This document shows positions 20,636 to 33,700 of a DNA stretch of 64,000 nucleotides, piece after piece. Under the pieces are notes generated by a model. That model searched no databases. It saw only the letters and a program-made list of their open reading frames with translations, and was not told the origin of the DNA. The DNA lies in assembly GCF_025766255.1 (NCBI RefSeq), contig NW_026516693.1:361007-425006 (forward strand), in the 5' to 3' direction. The position numbers were made by a program, and so were the translations under genes. Numbering within the stretch: position 1 is the first letter of the stretch; each line of letters opens with the position of its first letter. The stretch comes from Zychaea mexicana (taxonomy: Eukaryota > Mucoromycota > Mucoromycetes > Mucorales > Lichtheimiaceae).

Positions 20636-22574
20636 TAAGAAGAGAGTATGATACTAACGCGTAATGTTTTTTTGACCAGCGTGTTGCAAAGGTAAAGTAT
20701 CACGTTGAAGCAGTAAAAACAGCAACGGCAGCAGCAGAACCGGCCAATGAGGCTATTCGAAGCGTCCTTCTTGTTAGTTCTTCCGCGACAACAAAAGAGT
20801 AAGTGCGAAATGCAATGTGTTGCTGCAGCAAATTAGTTGATACTTCCCGACAGTTATAATAACAACATATTCATGTAGAGTTCCTGATGACGACCTTGAA
20901 TCCGCCAAATCATTATCTAGTATCGATGAAAATCCGAAGAAGCTATACAAAGACCGGTTTGAAGTGTTTCCCTTGGACCTTGACCGAGAAATCAAAGATC
21001 GTGCTGATCGGGTAAAAGAAAAAGCAATTCTTTCATTTCAAGCGTATTGACAGATAGATATACTAACTGCGTTGCAATCATTAAAGTGGATCGCTTCAAA
21101 CAATGTCGATATAACCAAGATGCTCGAGGCCTATCAAAAAAGATCTATTAGCGAAAACAAAAAAACAAACAAAGCCATTAGCAATATTCGAGCATTGTAA
21201 GTAACTTTTTTATTATTGCTCGATCATTATTGTTTTCGTTTTAACGTACCTTTGACTATATGATATTCTTACATAGGAGCCTCTGTTGCATCTTTTTCTT
21301 CGGCCTCAAGGAATCAGTGGTAACCGTCAAGGAAGACGAATTGCTTCGCAACCAATGCAAGCCAGATTTACCAAGTGTGTTGCCAACGTGGGCGAGCGAT
21401 ATCGAACAGGTATGAAAATCATTGAATATGACTATATTGAATTAAAGTCTACTGCTGTCACAAGACAAAGAAACAGACAGCTGGGATATAAAGCAAACAA
21501 TACACGAATATTAGGCAGCCGCAATCGAGAGCAGAGACTTCGTAGCATTGGTTTTTGTTGATGTTCTGAACAGTTTCGTTGGTGTTCCCTCAGCATGCGA
21601 TAACAATATCGTAGAGGACACATTGGTACATACATACCTACACGCTTTACTGCACGCACTTTTTGTCAAGGATACACCGTTCGGCCACAAAAGGTAAGTC
21701 GTACTTAGATAGTAGAGATATCAAGTCTCTGTTGTTTTTTGCTTTTTCCAAAAGAATCACTGGAATGTAGACTTCGATATATCTTTCACTACCAAGGCTG
21801 ACAAGTGTATACTATAGTTCTCTTCTTTTTTTCTGGAAAAGGGCAAACGCTGTGCTGGAATCCTCCCGAGATTCCCTAAACCAGCTGTTCCCTGATTTCA
21901 CCGCCTACAAACGTGCTTCCAGTCGCACGTACGATTTGTTCGTTGTCGAGGTTAAGCGACCAACCTCCAGTAAATCGGATTTTATAAAAATGGGTATCAT
22001 GCTTCGCGGCATGATTAACAAGCTAGTTGAACTCAGTGTGCCCAACCCGACAGTAGGTGGATTGATCGTGAAAGGTAGCACTTTAAATGTATTTATCTAG
22101 TGTGGATTTGGTCTCCGCGTCAATTTATTAACGATAGTTCTGTACCATAGGTTTCAAGTGTACAACGTACCGATTAGACCTCAAAGCAAAGCATGTGTAC
22201 AGAATGGTCGAATTGCAAGAATTCCTTCTGCCACAAGAAAGCTATCAAGTAGGCTGCTTGCCGACTTATATCCAAGCGTTGGGGCAAGTTCAAGTAAAAC
22301 AAAGATCCTGATCCATGTTCGCTATACACTGTATACCGCTCCAGCTAATATTATTAATTTAACCAATTCATAGGAGATCCTGGCGCAAACAGCCAAGAAC
22401 ATCAATGATTGCGACCAACTCCTCAAAAACAGAAAAGTTCTTAAAAATCGCACGCCCATTGATTGGATTGTAAAAACACAAGCTTCTTCCACGAAAGAAA
22501 AAAAGAACACAAAAAGCAAGGGCAAAGAACCAGCAAGAAGCACATCGTCTTTGGGACAAAAAAGAAAGCGATAA
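20413..22574 (+). pseudogene. Unit C: 5'-truncated PD-(D/E)XK nuclease-like gene
   Basis: Carries all ten coding segments found in unit A with intact GT-AG sites, including both donors that are lost in A, and ends with the KRKR stop at 22574. The catalytic-type exon (about 21842-22074) again reads LFPDFTAY and YDLFVVEVKRP. Like the others, it begins at TATTTGCGCC right behind the 27-bp joint and therefore has no start codon of its own; it could only be made as a fusion or from an internal start. Differences from A are few. One apparent stop in the seventh exon disappears when the acceptor just after TATTAG (or AACAG in A) is used. Confidence 0.65.
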
Positions 22575-22780
22575 TTATTGACCATCAAACACTTATACCC
22601 CCATCCTTTCTCCTATAATCAAAGCAATTCTTCATTTTTATTACATCGTTTTAAATCAATGTTTGTATTCTCTCCTTTCTGCCGCTGCAGTTGCAGTTGC
22701 TGTTGTATCAGTTCCACTTGTTCCATTCTTCGTTGTCCAACGAGCCATTCACTTAAAGACAATGCCTTGTGTCTCTGCTA

Positions 22781-23951
22781 TTCAAAGAGATGAATATTGT
22801 TTACAATTATTATACTATATATTAATGTATGAAAAGAAATTATTAAGTGAAAATAATACCAATAAATTAAAAAATGTGGATATAATATTTGATAGAATAA
22901 AGAGTATTTTTATTGATCTTGGATTTTCGTTTAATTTTCATTATAATACATAATAACTGTTTTTAACATTTCAAACAAATTACAGTATGATGATATCTTT
23001 TTTTAAAAGCATAATCTAAAAAATACAACGTATATAGCTCAGAATCTTTTTTTATATTGGGCATATGTTTTCTTAAATGCATCCAAAAACCTTCCATACT
23101 GTTAGTATGTATTGTTGAATCATTTGGATCCACAAAATATTTCGAATGATCAACTGCTTTGTAAATATATCCCATCTTGTTTAAGCTTGTATAAGATCGT
23201 TAACCATCAGTGATTATAGTTGTTCCTTGATAAACTTGATCCTTGATTATTGGTAGTAATGTTGACATTTTTCGATTTTGAACAGGCACCAAAAAGAACA
23301 GATTTGAATTTCTTTGATAACCACCTAATATCTACATATGTTTTCTATATCGTTTATGCTTTGCAGTAGTAATTTTTGTTTTGCCAAAACAGCATTCGTC
23401 GATTTCAACAATTTCATCTTGTCCACCAATTACATTTTTCCATAACTCTTAATTGTTAAGGATCCATGTTTTTATCGCAAAGTGTATTTTTGAATATAAT
23501 CGTGTAACTGTTTCATCATCGATTCCTATTTGTAGAGACACTTTTATAGGAGAAGGATCTATATAAAAAACAAATTAATATTATATATGTTATATTATAA
23601 AAGATACATACCAATCATCTATTGACGTAATAGTTCTACTATTTGTATTGGTCGTAGATTTGTTTTTTCAAATAATGTTTCGGCAAATACACCTTTTCTA
23701 ATATTATCTAGATAACAATAAAATCAATATCTTTGATAATATTTTCCAATGGATAATGGTTCTTCACATTTTTTACAAATAAAAGGTTTTATAAGTCCTT
23801 GCTTTTGTAAATAGATTATAGCTTGTTCATCGTCGTAAAGTGTTTGAAATAGTGTTTCATTTGATTTAAACATTTTGATAAAGAAAAGAAAAAAGTGTTT
23901 TATGAAAAATAAAAAAAAAAATTTATATATATAACTTTATATATTTTGTGT
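22781..23951. mobile_element. Merlin element fragment, copy C
   Basis: Same truncated form as copy A, with the identical left junction. The transposase (minus strand, start codon at 23873) has the zinc ribbon in frame, but stops interrupt the catalytic domain (TAA near 23201 and others). The second ORF is again reduced to its C-terminal part, ending at 22953. Confidence 0.75.
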
Positions 23952-24119
23952 AACTTACCAAAGAACGCTTGTAACCAGGATTCCACGACTTCTTTCAATA
24001 AGTTAGTTGCAAATTCACGAGCTGAAGCCTTGAACTGGAATTGTGAAAAGAATTTAACAGGCTTAAAGCCAGAGGGATCCAGACAAGCAATCCTCACAAA
24101 TTCGACGTGGCTTTGATTC
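23952..24119 (-). pseudogene. Upstream exon of gene X, split off by the array
   Basis: An exon bounded by a CTAG acceptor (near 24120) and GTAAG donor (near 23957) encodes VRIACLDPSGFKPVKFFSQF and continues to LLKEVVESWLQAFFG. Its last 20 bases and donor form the 27-bp joint repeated between the units. It therefore belongs to the gene into which Merlin and the array were placed, probably gene X on the same strand. A possible further upstream exon lies at about 28150-28245, beyond the MULE. Confidence 0.5.
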
Positions 24120-24342
24120 CTAGTTGTTTTTTTTTAAAATAAATTTAAGATGGTATCAATCGTGTAATATAGTAGTTTCTGTTAAATAGTGAATAATAAA
24201 TTTACATAGTTTGGAAGTGAAATGAATGAAAAGAGGAAAGCTAGTGACAAAGAATTCACTTGAATCTTTCTCTTTTTGCCGCATACCATTTTCTGGCAGG
24301 TCTATCTTCACACCCCCTCATGCACACCCCCAGCCACACCTA
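24120..24342. other. Spacer before the MULE terminus
   Basis: No gene. A short C/A-rich repeat (CACACCCCC type) at 24308-24340 leads into the MULE terminal repeat. Confidence 0.5.
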
Positions 24343-27300
24343 GGCAGGTTTTCCGTTACACACCCCACTGACGTTTCTTTCGTGCACACCCACTCACACC
24401 CTTTTGGCCGAAGAGAAATGGTAGAATGCATAAAGAAAACTGATGCAGGATTCATCTATTAACATAAGTTTAAGGTGGTAGCAAAAAAAAAATTAAAAAG
24501 AGAAAGTGGAAGGGAAGTAAGAAAGGTACGAGAAATAAGAGGCTCAAGTGTTAAGTAGCTGACTAATTATTTCTGTTACAGGTAATTAAGTCTCCGCCCT
24601 CAAAATCAGATGCGTGAATGGGATGCACTTCTTCGTCATTGGGAATTGTGAAATTGGGAAACGGTCGAATAGACCGTTCAAAAGAATCTTTAAAAAGGAG
24701 ATACCGAGGATCATCGCGAATGCTTTTGTATGGTCCACGACCCTCAGGGAATATTACAAAACACTGGATAGCTGCGTCTTTGTTGGTCATAACGAGTATG
24801 AAGTGGTTTCCAATAAGCTGCAGGACGATCGGGTGGGTGCGCTTGGCATGTGCTGGGTTGGTTGTTAAAGTGAAGAAAATGTGCGATTGTGCGCCATATA
24901 TAACGATTGGCGTTTCGAACGTATCAGCGGCAATTCGACTGCATTCAGGTGAGACGAATTATTCACTAGAATAAAGATCGAGTACTTTAAGTGAAAGGCC
25001 CTTGTCATAGTATTGGTAAAGCGTATTGGCGTTGGAGAGGTACTGATCGAGCATCTTGGTCTTGACATCGACATATCGCTCCTCTGTCTTATGCAGATCA
25101 ACAGCTAAAGCTCGAAAACCACAGTTACCGTCTGGTATGGGATTATGCACCATTTCAACAGCTGATGGAGGAATCCATTTGCAACCAAAGTTGAGATTAG
25201 GTACAAAGCGAATTTTTGGAGGAGGAGGGATAGTGAATGTCATATTGTTTGAGGATGTGGTAGTTGGTATGGTGTCGTTTGCCTCATTTGTTGTTGGCTC
25301 CATATTTCCATTCCTATAGATTGTGAAAATTAAAATAAAGTGGTGGCTACACATCTTCATGCATAAAACTTTATTATATTGCTGCAGCATCACGACCAAT
25401 GCCGGTGTTTGCTTTCTTTCGGCTTTGAGAGTCTTGATGCTCTAAAGCGATCAGCTCACGCTTGTTGCTGCTGCTTGGCGCTTTTTGGGTGCTTTTGGGG
25501 ATTGATTTTGGCTGCTGAAGCTGCTCAGCATCGATGAACATTTCATCATTGATGGATCGTAGGTGCGTGAGGAGAGTTGCACGTTGTTGGTTATCTGGAA
25601 AGCGGTGCAAAAGATTGTTGAGGCGTGTGAGCTCTGCTTCGATTTGTGATTCCAGGCTTGGGGCTGTAAATGGACCAGTCATCAACAAAATGTTGCTATT
25701 CCTATTGCTTGTTGTGTTTGGTTCTCCTAATAAATACAAGAATCAGCTACATGGCAAGTAAAAACAGCTTTTCCATGACAGCCCATGACTACCTTGAGGT
25801 GCCGTTTTCTCAGGATAAAGGTGCCAACGTCTGGGAATTAAGCTTAAGGGGATTTCACCCTGTGATGGAAGCATATAGCAGCAAGGAATATCATAATGAT
25901 ACTTGATTGCACATCGGCAGTAATCAGTCTTTAATGGATTATTGACTGTTAGCTCGTCACGGATAGCATAGAAAGCGAACTTGGAAATCTTACGTTCCAA
26001 AGCTGCCAAACGCTGTTTTTGCTGTGGTGGGATATGCGAGTTTCCGCCAAAACTTTCCTTGTCAATCTGTCGCTTCCAATTCAAATTCTAATATAAAAAA
26101 GAAAGCATGTAAGAGCCTCGACACTAACGAGTCAATATAATTACTATAAGGGATAAACCTTCAATCGATAAAACTCGTCAATCTGCGTAAAGGCAGTTCG
26201 GAGATTGCCACTTGAGGACATGATTGCCTTTTTCATGTTGGCATGCGTCCCTTCGACTCTGTTTGTGCTGTCGTTTCCGAAATGCTTTACATGGGTGAGG
26301 TAATTGCCTACCCACTTGTTTTATGAAGCAAGCTTTCTGTATAACGAAAAACATGTTAAAGTCCAAGTAGCATGTGGTCAAAAAATCCGTGCTTATTCAA
26401 TCTTACACACCTTTGCAAATAATCCATGACAATGTCGGGTCTTTTTGCCTTTTGTGCAGCCTCCTCATGCATCTTCATTGCCTTTTCTTCGAGCTTATCG
26501 TTCGAAATTGTGGGTCGCATATCGTCAAACTTGCCTTGATATTCACTAGCTATTAAAAATTAATAGCTTTTTCGAGTTCCTCGTGATGGTCCTTGACATC
26601 AAAAAACTTGCGTAGGTTGACCCTGAAGTTACGTCGTATATGGATCTTGCATAGAATCTTTTTTGCCGCTGGAAAAACGCGGTCGAGTGCACTGGTCAAA
26701 GCTGATTCGCTGTCTGTTACAAATACACCAGGGGATGAGAACTGATCAAGTGGCCAAACGACAGTTTGAAGCTTGCAAATCACCCAATCGTAGCGTAGCT
26801 GTCATTGTTTTCCTCTGATACCCAGCAACCAGCAATGCAGAAAGTCATCAATTGGGGATATCCAAAATTACCAGTTCCAACAATGTTGATAAATGACAAC
26901 TGGTACTTGTTTGTCTTGTAAGTGGCGTCCAAGGTAACAACTTCCGGGAATTGGCGAGCGAGTGCGATTACCGATCTGTGTGCAAAGAGAGACTGCAAAA
27001 AGCGTTTGTCACCTTCTTGTGTTGCTTTCCATTGGGTCGTACTCGTTTTCTTGAAGCTTTTTGATCAGCTGGAACATTGCATGTCTGGGTCGTTGTGGAA
27101 TATGCGCTGACGAAGATTGGTGATGTCCTTAGGATGAGCAATCATGTTCCTGCTGGCAAGATACGACAATACAGCTTTGTTGGTTGAATGCGCTTGTACC
27201 ATCTTCATAATGACCTCCTCATCGTGATCGAGTCGATGGAGCATTGGGTACGAAGAAAGCTCGTTTGCCATCTCATGGTTGTGGCCGCCTTCATAGAGAG

Positions 27301-28017
27301 AGACTATGTGCCATTGGTTGCTGGCCTGGTTCAAAGGACGAATGATCATTTCGAATTTGCAACCAAACCGCTGGGGTCCCTTTGACGAGTGTCGATCTTT
27401 TTATCCTTGGATGACGCAATGGCCTCGCCCTTGTCATCTACAATAACCATTTGTCTTGTCGTGGTCTTCTGCTCTTCACATACGCCCTTGTTGACCGACT
27501 CACCATAATGCTTGCGGGCAATCTGGAGCTTCCTCTTACTTCCCATCTTATTACTTCTAATAGTACGCAACGAGACACCATTCTTTTTGCCCCATGCATA
27601 GCAAGCCGTCTTTGCGGCATCAAATCCATCCCATACGGTGTTAAGTTCTTCTGGAATTGAGTTCATTGTTTTTGACATTGCGTTTAAATGAGCAGTATTG
27701 AGGTAGGTAGAAGATTTAATATATAAAAGCGCGTTTGTATCACTTCAAGTGTTCCTGGATTTTTACATAATATAACTGCCCGTCGTATGTATAACCATAT
27801 ACAATGATGAAAGGTAAAGACGTGTTTATTTATAATCTATTTAAGCATATACGTTATGCTGTTTGATTTCTTCATTGCAAGTTCGCATAGCTTTAGGAAT
27901 AAACTGCATTACTGTAACTTTATAAAGGATGTGCATGACAAAAGTATTTTGCTCAACAGCGTGTGAGGGGATGTGCACGAAAGAAAAGTCAGCGGGGTGT
28001 GTAACGGAAATTCTGCC
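24343..28017. mobile_element. Mutator-like (MULE) element with OTU domain
   Basis: Imperfect inverted repeats of about 60 bp bound the element. The left one (24343-24401) contains TTTCCGTTACACACCCC and TTTCTTTCGTGCACA; the same words occur inverted at 27959-28017. Between them lies one minus-strand transposase gene. I found no clear 9-bp target duplication. Confidence 0.75.
24563..27678 (-). pseudogene. MULE transposase with SWIM-like finger and OTU peptidase domain, frameshifted
   Basis: Order from the 5' end: a FAR1-like DNA-binding region (27678 to about 27070, WDGFDAAKTACYAWGKKNGV, then WHIVSLYEGGHNHE); the MULE DDE domain (LDATYKTNKYQLSFINIVG near 26920, GVFVTDSESALTSALD near 26700, LCKIHIRRN, and later NRVEGTHANMKKAI near 26240); a SWIM-like zinc motif CRCAIKYHYDIPCCY near 25900 with Tyr where His is usual; a linker with Ser/Gln/Lys; and an OTU cysteine-protease domain with IPDGNCGFRALAV (Cys, near 25120) and LIGNHFILV (His, near 24805), ending at 24563. 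Frame changes near 27378 and 27080, a 5-bp duplication near 26797, and a stop near 26322 make it inactive. The OTU part would cleave ubiquitin-like conjugates; peptidase capture by MULEs is known for Ulp1 in plants. Confidence 0.8.
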
Positions 28018-28348
28018 CTGTTCAGGAGGCAAACAGAAAGCAACGAAACCCCCCAAAAGAATATAGCCTCCACAACAGCTTCTGGATCGAGCCGCCATCG
28101 CCGTTTTTCACTTTACATACAAGTCCAGCAGATCCCAAGAAGGTCTATTTACCTTGCATTTTTCTCTGGCTTCCACACATTTGATATCAAAGCCATTGAT
28201 ATGCACCTGTGAAGCTAAGGCCGAAATGTAGTCCAAAGGATTTAACAAGGATCCTTATGCTCGACGCGTTGTATATATTAATGGGTAATAGTACAACATT
28301 CATATTGCTAAGAAAAAGCACTAAATTTATAGAAGATGCTTCTATTTA
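28018..28348. other. Spacer right of the MULE
   Basis: On the minus strand 28150-28245 reads PLDYISALASQVHINGFDIK and ends with a GTAAAT donor, so it may be an orphan exon of gene X. Nothing else is recognisable. Confidence 0.35.
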
Positions 28349-29744
28349 ATGTCTCTGAGATACCGCTGCAGCAACAAGGCTTGCAATGTTACCATGAACG
28401 CGCACGACGATCACATACTGTACTTCGTCAACTGCCCGAGCACTTGCAAGCAGAGTTTCTTGCTTATCTTACCCATCGTAGTGCGGTGTCAAAACTGGTG
28501 GGTGATCTACTTCGTACTGCCGTACAAAGTGGAATGGGCATCAACGGAGTTCAAGCAGCTCTTTGAGAGTTCCACACGCTACGCTACGCCAAGCTGCATC
28601 GTCAAAGTAGCCAAAACAACACGACATGCTCGACAGCAGGACCCAAACTTTCACTACATACGTTTCCCTCCCTTCGATGATCCTAATGGATATGCGGGTT
28701 ACGTACCGTCATCTGGATATTTAAGCACTGTCTACATCTCTCTACCGGATTAGCTAATTAGCAGTCATGAAGCAGCGCCTAGCGAAAGCACCAACGAAAT
28801 CAACTACCTTCAGCTACCAAGGGATGTGTCGGTACACCTTTCGATGATTATTTGCAAATCTCTCAGGCAATACAGTCCATCCAAAACAGTCGGAACGATC
28901 CGGCAAAACCTACTGTAGTAGGATTCGATTGTGAGTGGAATTTCAACCTAATTAAACGTACTACTGGAAAAGTCTCTTTAGTGCTGGTGACCTGTGCAGA
29001 TGCGGTGTGGGTTTTTCGGATCAACGTATCCGAGCCGTTTCCGCCTTCGTTGGCATCCTTGATCGACGACCTTTGATACTGAAGGTTGGCCGTAATGTAA
29101 AAGGTGATCTCAAGAAACTATACTGCGACTACAACATTCCCTAGAAAGAGGCTGTAGAACTTGGATCCTTTTGCAGACGTCGTGGTGCTATTGAGCGTGG
29201 TAGTTTGGTACTGTCAGATATTTGTATTGCTGTCTTTGGGGGTTCCTTGCGCAAAGACAACGATGTGCGTTTGAGCGATTGGCAAGGCATGGGAAAGCCT
29301 CAAAACCCACTACAACGTGTGGAAAGCAGCAAAGACAGCCAGCGATACTGAAAAGCAAAACAGCACAGTAGTCGACACGATGACTGAAATTCTCCAATCA
29401 CCAAGTCGAACGTTGATGACCCACCACCAGCTATCTTGACCAATGCACCAGCACCAGCAGAAGTAACCGTATCTGATATCAACGCGTTTTTGTTGCCCCC
29501 ACCAATACTCCTTCTATATGAGCAATCTATAGCAGCTGACAATCAAGCTCAACAAGCCTCGCTTTCTAATAATACAACAGCTACTACTGTTATCGTCACC
29601 AGTGATACACACGAACGCGTATCGTTCCATCTTCCTCCTCCACAACAACAAACATATAATACAAATACTACACAGACACTCAACAGTATACGGCATCCTG
29701 CTATACTCCTCGGCAACGTGTTCGTCCGCGAAGGCAACAAGTAA
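28349..29744 (+). pseudogene. DUF6729-like plus 3'-5' exonuclease gene, frameshifted
   Basis: Three plus-strand segments in alternating frames read as one protein. The first holds Cys pairs (YRCSNKACNVTMNAHDDHIL, FVNCPSTCK), and a frame change near 28455 gives AYLTHRSAVSKLVGDLLRTA. The frame then returns to ...VPSSGYLSTVYISLPD (to 28753). Next, 28852-29076 has the DEDD exonuclease start VVGFDCEWNF with GKVSLVLVTCADAVWVFRI, and after another shift KVGRNVKGDLKKLYCDYNIP and ELGSFCRRRGAIERGSLVLS (to about 29350). The N-terminal layout is what I remember as DUF6729, a domain common in Mucoromycota and often joined to a WRN-type exonuclease. A Pro/Gln/Thr-rich tail (29436-29744) may belong to it. 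Shifts and stops indicate a pseudogene. Confidence 0.6.
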
Positions 29745-30714
29745 GCTCGAGACGGTGGCAGTAGCCCTATCTACAAATACGCCAAATCGCCAGTGCGCAA
29801 TGCTCTACCGTCTGCTTCACCTGATAGTTCTTATTTTGTGTGGATTACCCAAAGGAAGAACAAGAAAACCGCAAGTAGATTATATACCCCTCTAGGCTCT
29901 CAATATATATAATTAGCTACCGGTTTTCTTTATCTTATAATTCAAAAAGCAATTGAATCGTTATTATCTGTTCACTTACCACATCGGTCCATAGCCTTTC
30001 CTTAATCTCTCTCACTCTCACTCTATCTCTTTACAACAAAGTTTTACAAGTTCACATGGAGAATCGGCGCTCACTATATATACTTCCCAATCATTCAGCT
30101 AAGCCCAGACATGTCCATAGCGCCCAGACAGACATGCCCACAGCGCCAGAAAAAATGCGACATTTGATTTCTAAGCAGAGCGACATCAATTTTGAAACAT
30201 CCGACCATAAGTATGCGACATTAATTTTCATAAGTATGCGACATTAATTTTTACAGAGTGCGACATTGGAAACCCTGTATCTATAGCTGTATCTATAGCT
30301 TAACACCTTGTACGTTGCTTTCCGCTGCTCTGCAGATAAAATAAATTAAAGAAAAGAGAGTGCATATATTTCAACTCGCCTTTCTGTTCTCTTTTTCTTT
30401 CATCGCGTTGCGACACACCTCCATCTCTTTCTCTCTCTCTTTTCCTTTTTCGATCCCTACCGCTCTTTATTACTCTTTTTTTTTTCTTTTGTTTAATTCT
30501 GCTTCATTAATCTTTCAAACTGGATCAACACACGAGCAAGGAACAAGGTACGCAATTTTCGACACTTTTTTTTTTCAACTCACAAACACGCACTCAAGAT
30601 GATTTTGACCATTTGTTTGTTACAACTTAACACTTACAATATTGCTCACTCTTCATGCGTTCTTTTCTTTTCGGCCCGTCTTGGAACCCTATTTTCCAAC
30701 TTGAAACTGTATAA
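29745..30714 (+). promoter_or_regulatory. Intergenic stretch and probable DOP1 promoter/5' UTR
   Basis: No gene seen. A pyrimidine-rich tract (CTCTTTCTC type) at about 30395-30500 precedes the DOP1 start by 0.2-0.3 kb, as often found around fungal transcription starts. A short repeated word GTATGCGACATTAATTTT occurs at 30211-30251. Confidence 0.4.
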
Positions 30715-33700
30715 ATGATGGAACTTGTAGCTTATCATAGCGACCCGAGATTCCGAAAGTATGTGCAGCTGATTGAGAAAAATCTGAATTCGTTCGATGC
30801 TGTCAATGAGTGGGCAGATATCATTTCGTTTCTTGGTCGATTGCTCAAGGTAAACTATTTCTACTCGCACAAACCGTCGTGTTAGTGGGGCGTCAATAGG
30901 AAGACGTTGTTTGAAGAAGATATACTCTTGGCGCTCTTTTTTTTTTTTGCTTGCTTAACTCTAAAAGTATATTACATTAGTCTTTTCAAGCTTATCCACA
31001 GTTTCCAGTGATTCCACAAAAACATACCGTAGCCAAACGCTTAGCACAATGTTTGAATCCGGGATTCCCTGCAGGTGTTCATCAAAAGACGCTGGATGTG
31101 TACGCCTACATCTTGGAAACAATTGGAGTAAGTTGCCCTTGATGTCATTGACAACAGCTTCTTGATGATTTCAGGGGAAAGTGGAAAGGGATAATAAATG
31201 TTTATACTTTTATAGACGGATCAATTGGCAGATGACTTGGCTTTGTGGTCTCTCGGGTTATTCCCTTTTGTACAATACGCTGCGATGCATGTCAAGGTAA
31301 TGAAATATAAATACATAGTGTGCTCAAGTTATATTTAATCCAGCATGCTATTAATTATCATCATTATTATTATAGCCGCAATTATTGGATATCTTTGAAA
31401 AGTATTATTTTCCCTTGAAATCACGTTTACGAGCAGCTATGCGTGGATTTATAATTGCATTATTACCGGCATTGGATGAGGAAGGAAGTGAATTTTTTGA
31501 CAAGGTGAGTTTATAATTTTCTTATGTGTGGATTTTGAAAATGTTTGAAGTAAAGGGGAAATGTTGACATTTTGTCTTTTTGATTTTCTTTTTCTTTTTG
31601 GAGGTCGTAGTGCTGATGGATCATTTGTCGAATACGGTCGATCTTCCATTCTTTTACAGTTGCATGTGGCATGTTATGATTGGTAATCCCGGTTTGCGGC
31701 CACCTGCGCTCAATTACTTGTTACGACGATTACCCAAGATAACAAATGCAGAAGGTTAGTATCATTAGGTTTTATTGGATTGAACGAGAGATACGTTTTG
31801 GAATGGAGCTAGGTAAGAGATTAATGATAAATATGATAGAGGTTGCGGTTGTTTTGGGAGGTGGCGAATGTATCAGTTACATGGTCCGTGCATTTGCTGC
31901 TACGCTAGGTGATGCGCAATTACTTGTGCAACGTGGCATGCTAGAATTACTCGTACAGAATTTCGCATTGAAGCACCGGTCAGTATAATACACTTTTTAC
32001 AGTTATCATCGAGAAAAAAGGACAGGGAGCTGTTTGCTAACAATTTAAACAAAAAAAAACAGAACAATACCACATGACGATCTTGTTGTACTTACGCGTT
32101 CGGCCCTATCAATTGTATTGCGCAAAGACATGTCCTTAAATCGTCGATTATATGCTTGGCTATTGGGAGACGAGGGTACTTCACAAGCACAAATGAAATA
32201 TTTCAATGCGTTCGGTGAAAAGGCAGCTACGCAAGCAGTACGAGGATTATTTTTCGCCACGACCAATAATAGTGCACTTTCATCATCGTCCTTACCACTA
32301 CCATTATCGTCATCATCAGCATCCGCTGCAGTATCAACATCAAAGCAACAACACCATCAGCAATTGCAGCATAGCGAAGCGTATATTGTGGAAGCACAAC
32401 GACCTTACAAGATCCTCATTTCATTGTTGGACAAGTGGGAGATTGGACAACCGATTGTGCAAGGCATCTTTACGGATTCACTCGTCAGTCTGCAAACGCA
32501 AGTGCGTAAAGTTGAGTCAAGTGCAGAGGTAATAAGAAATCTTCTTTGGACAGGTTGTTGAGAGGTATATCCATTTGTGTGGTGAACATAACAACATTTG
32601 GATTGTAGATTGTACAAACAGCGAATATGTGGATGGAAATGATGGAGCCATATTTGATTTGGATGAAACTTTTTGCACTGTTTGATGTAAACTTTCCCGA
32701 CAAATCTGGCGTGTTCAGGGCATCCAATTTGGAAACGAATCTTAAAAATCTTCAATTGATGGAGTTTACCTTGAAATCGTACAAGTTTACGGATGAAGAG
32801 ATTCGACAAATGCATTTGCCACTTGTTTTATCGGCGATGACACAGAAATTACAGGTAATATATATATTTGTGTAAAAGGGCAGTGTCATATTTTACGAAT
32901 GGATAGATGGATTATTAATTAATGATAATTTATGACTTCAATATGTTATTAGGAATCGATACGACATCCATCGTTTATTGACATGCTTCCATTGGTCGAC
33001 AAATGCATGCAATTGATTCATACTATTTTGGACATGATTCCAGAAAGCGCGTTTTGGGATCGTCGATCATCGAAAATGCCAGAAGCAGGAGGAGGAGGAG
33101 GAGGAGGAGGAGAAAACACATCGGCAACATCAGCAAATCGAACCAAAGAGTTTCACAATGGCATGGATGTGCTTGAATATACACACGAATTTTATGGCAT
33201 ACGCACAATTACCTCCGACCCATCAAAACCAAACGGTCATAACAGCAACAATAGCAACAACAATAGTGATAACATCAACAGTCAGAGTGACCGTAGTACT
33301 GCAGTTGTCATCAAAGAGGCAGAAGACGAAGGCGATCTTTCAATATCGACGGCAACAACAACAACAACAACCCACAGTTATTCAGCAGAGAGTAACGGTG
33401 TCAATGGTTTGACAACACATATCCTTGCAACGCGTCCACAATACGGTCCCATTCGAGGTTCGACATTGGTAAAAGAAGTCATGCATCAACTGACGCAGTT
33501 TGTGTGTGGTATTGTCACCAGTTATATCATTCCACCCGAGAAAGAAGAAAGTATTGGCGTGGATGTCGGTATGGATGGCAAACGACTCCGTAGCATTGAT
33601 GCACAGCTGGAAAAGGTGTTGCATTCAGTATGCTCTGCGCTTGTCGTGATAGCCAAACGTGCAGACGAACGGTTTGTTTGGGACGAGAACGAAAAATCAC

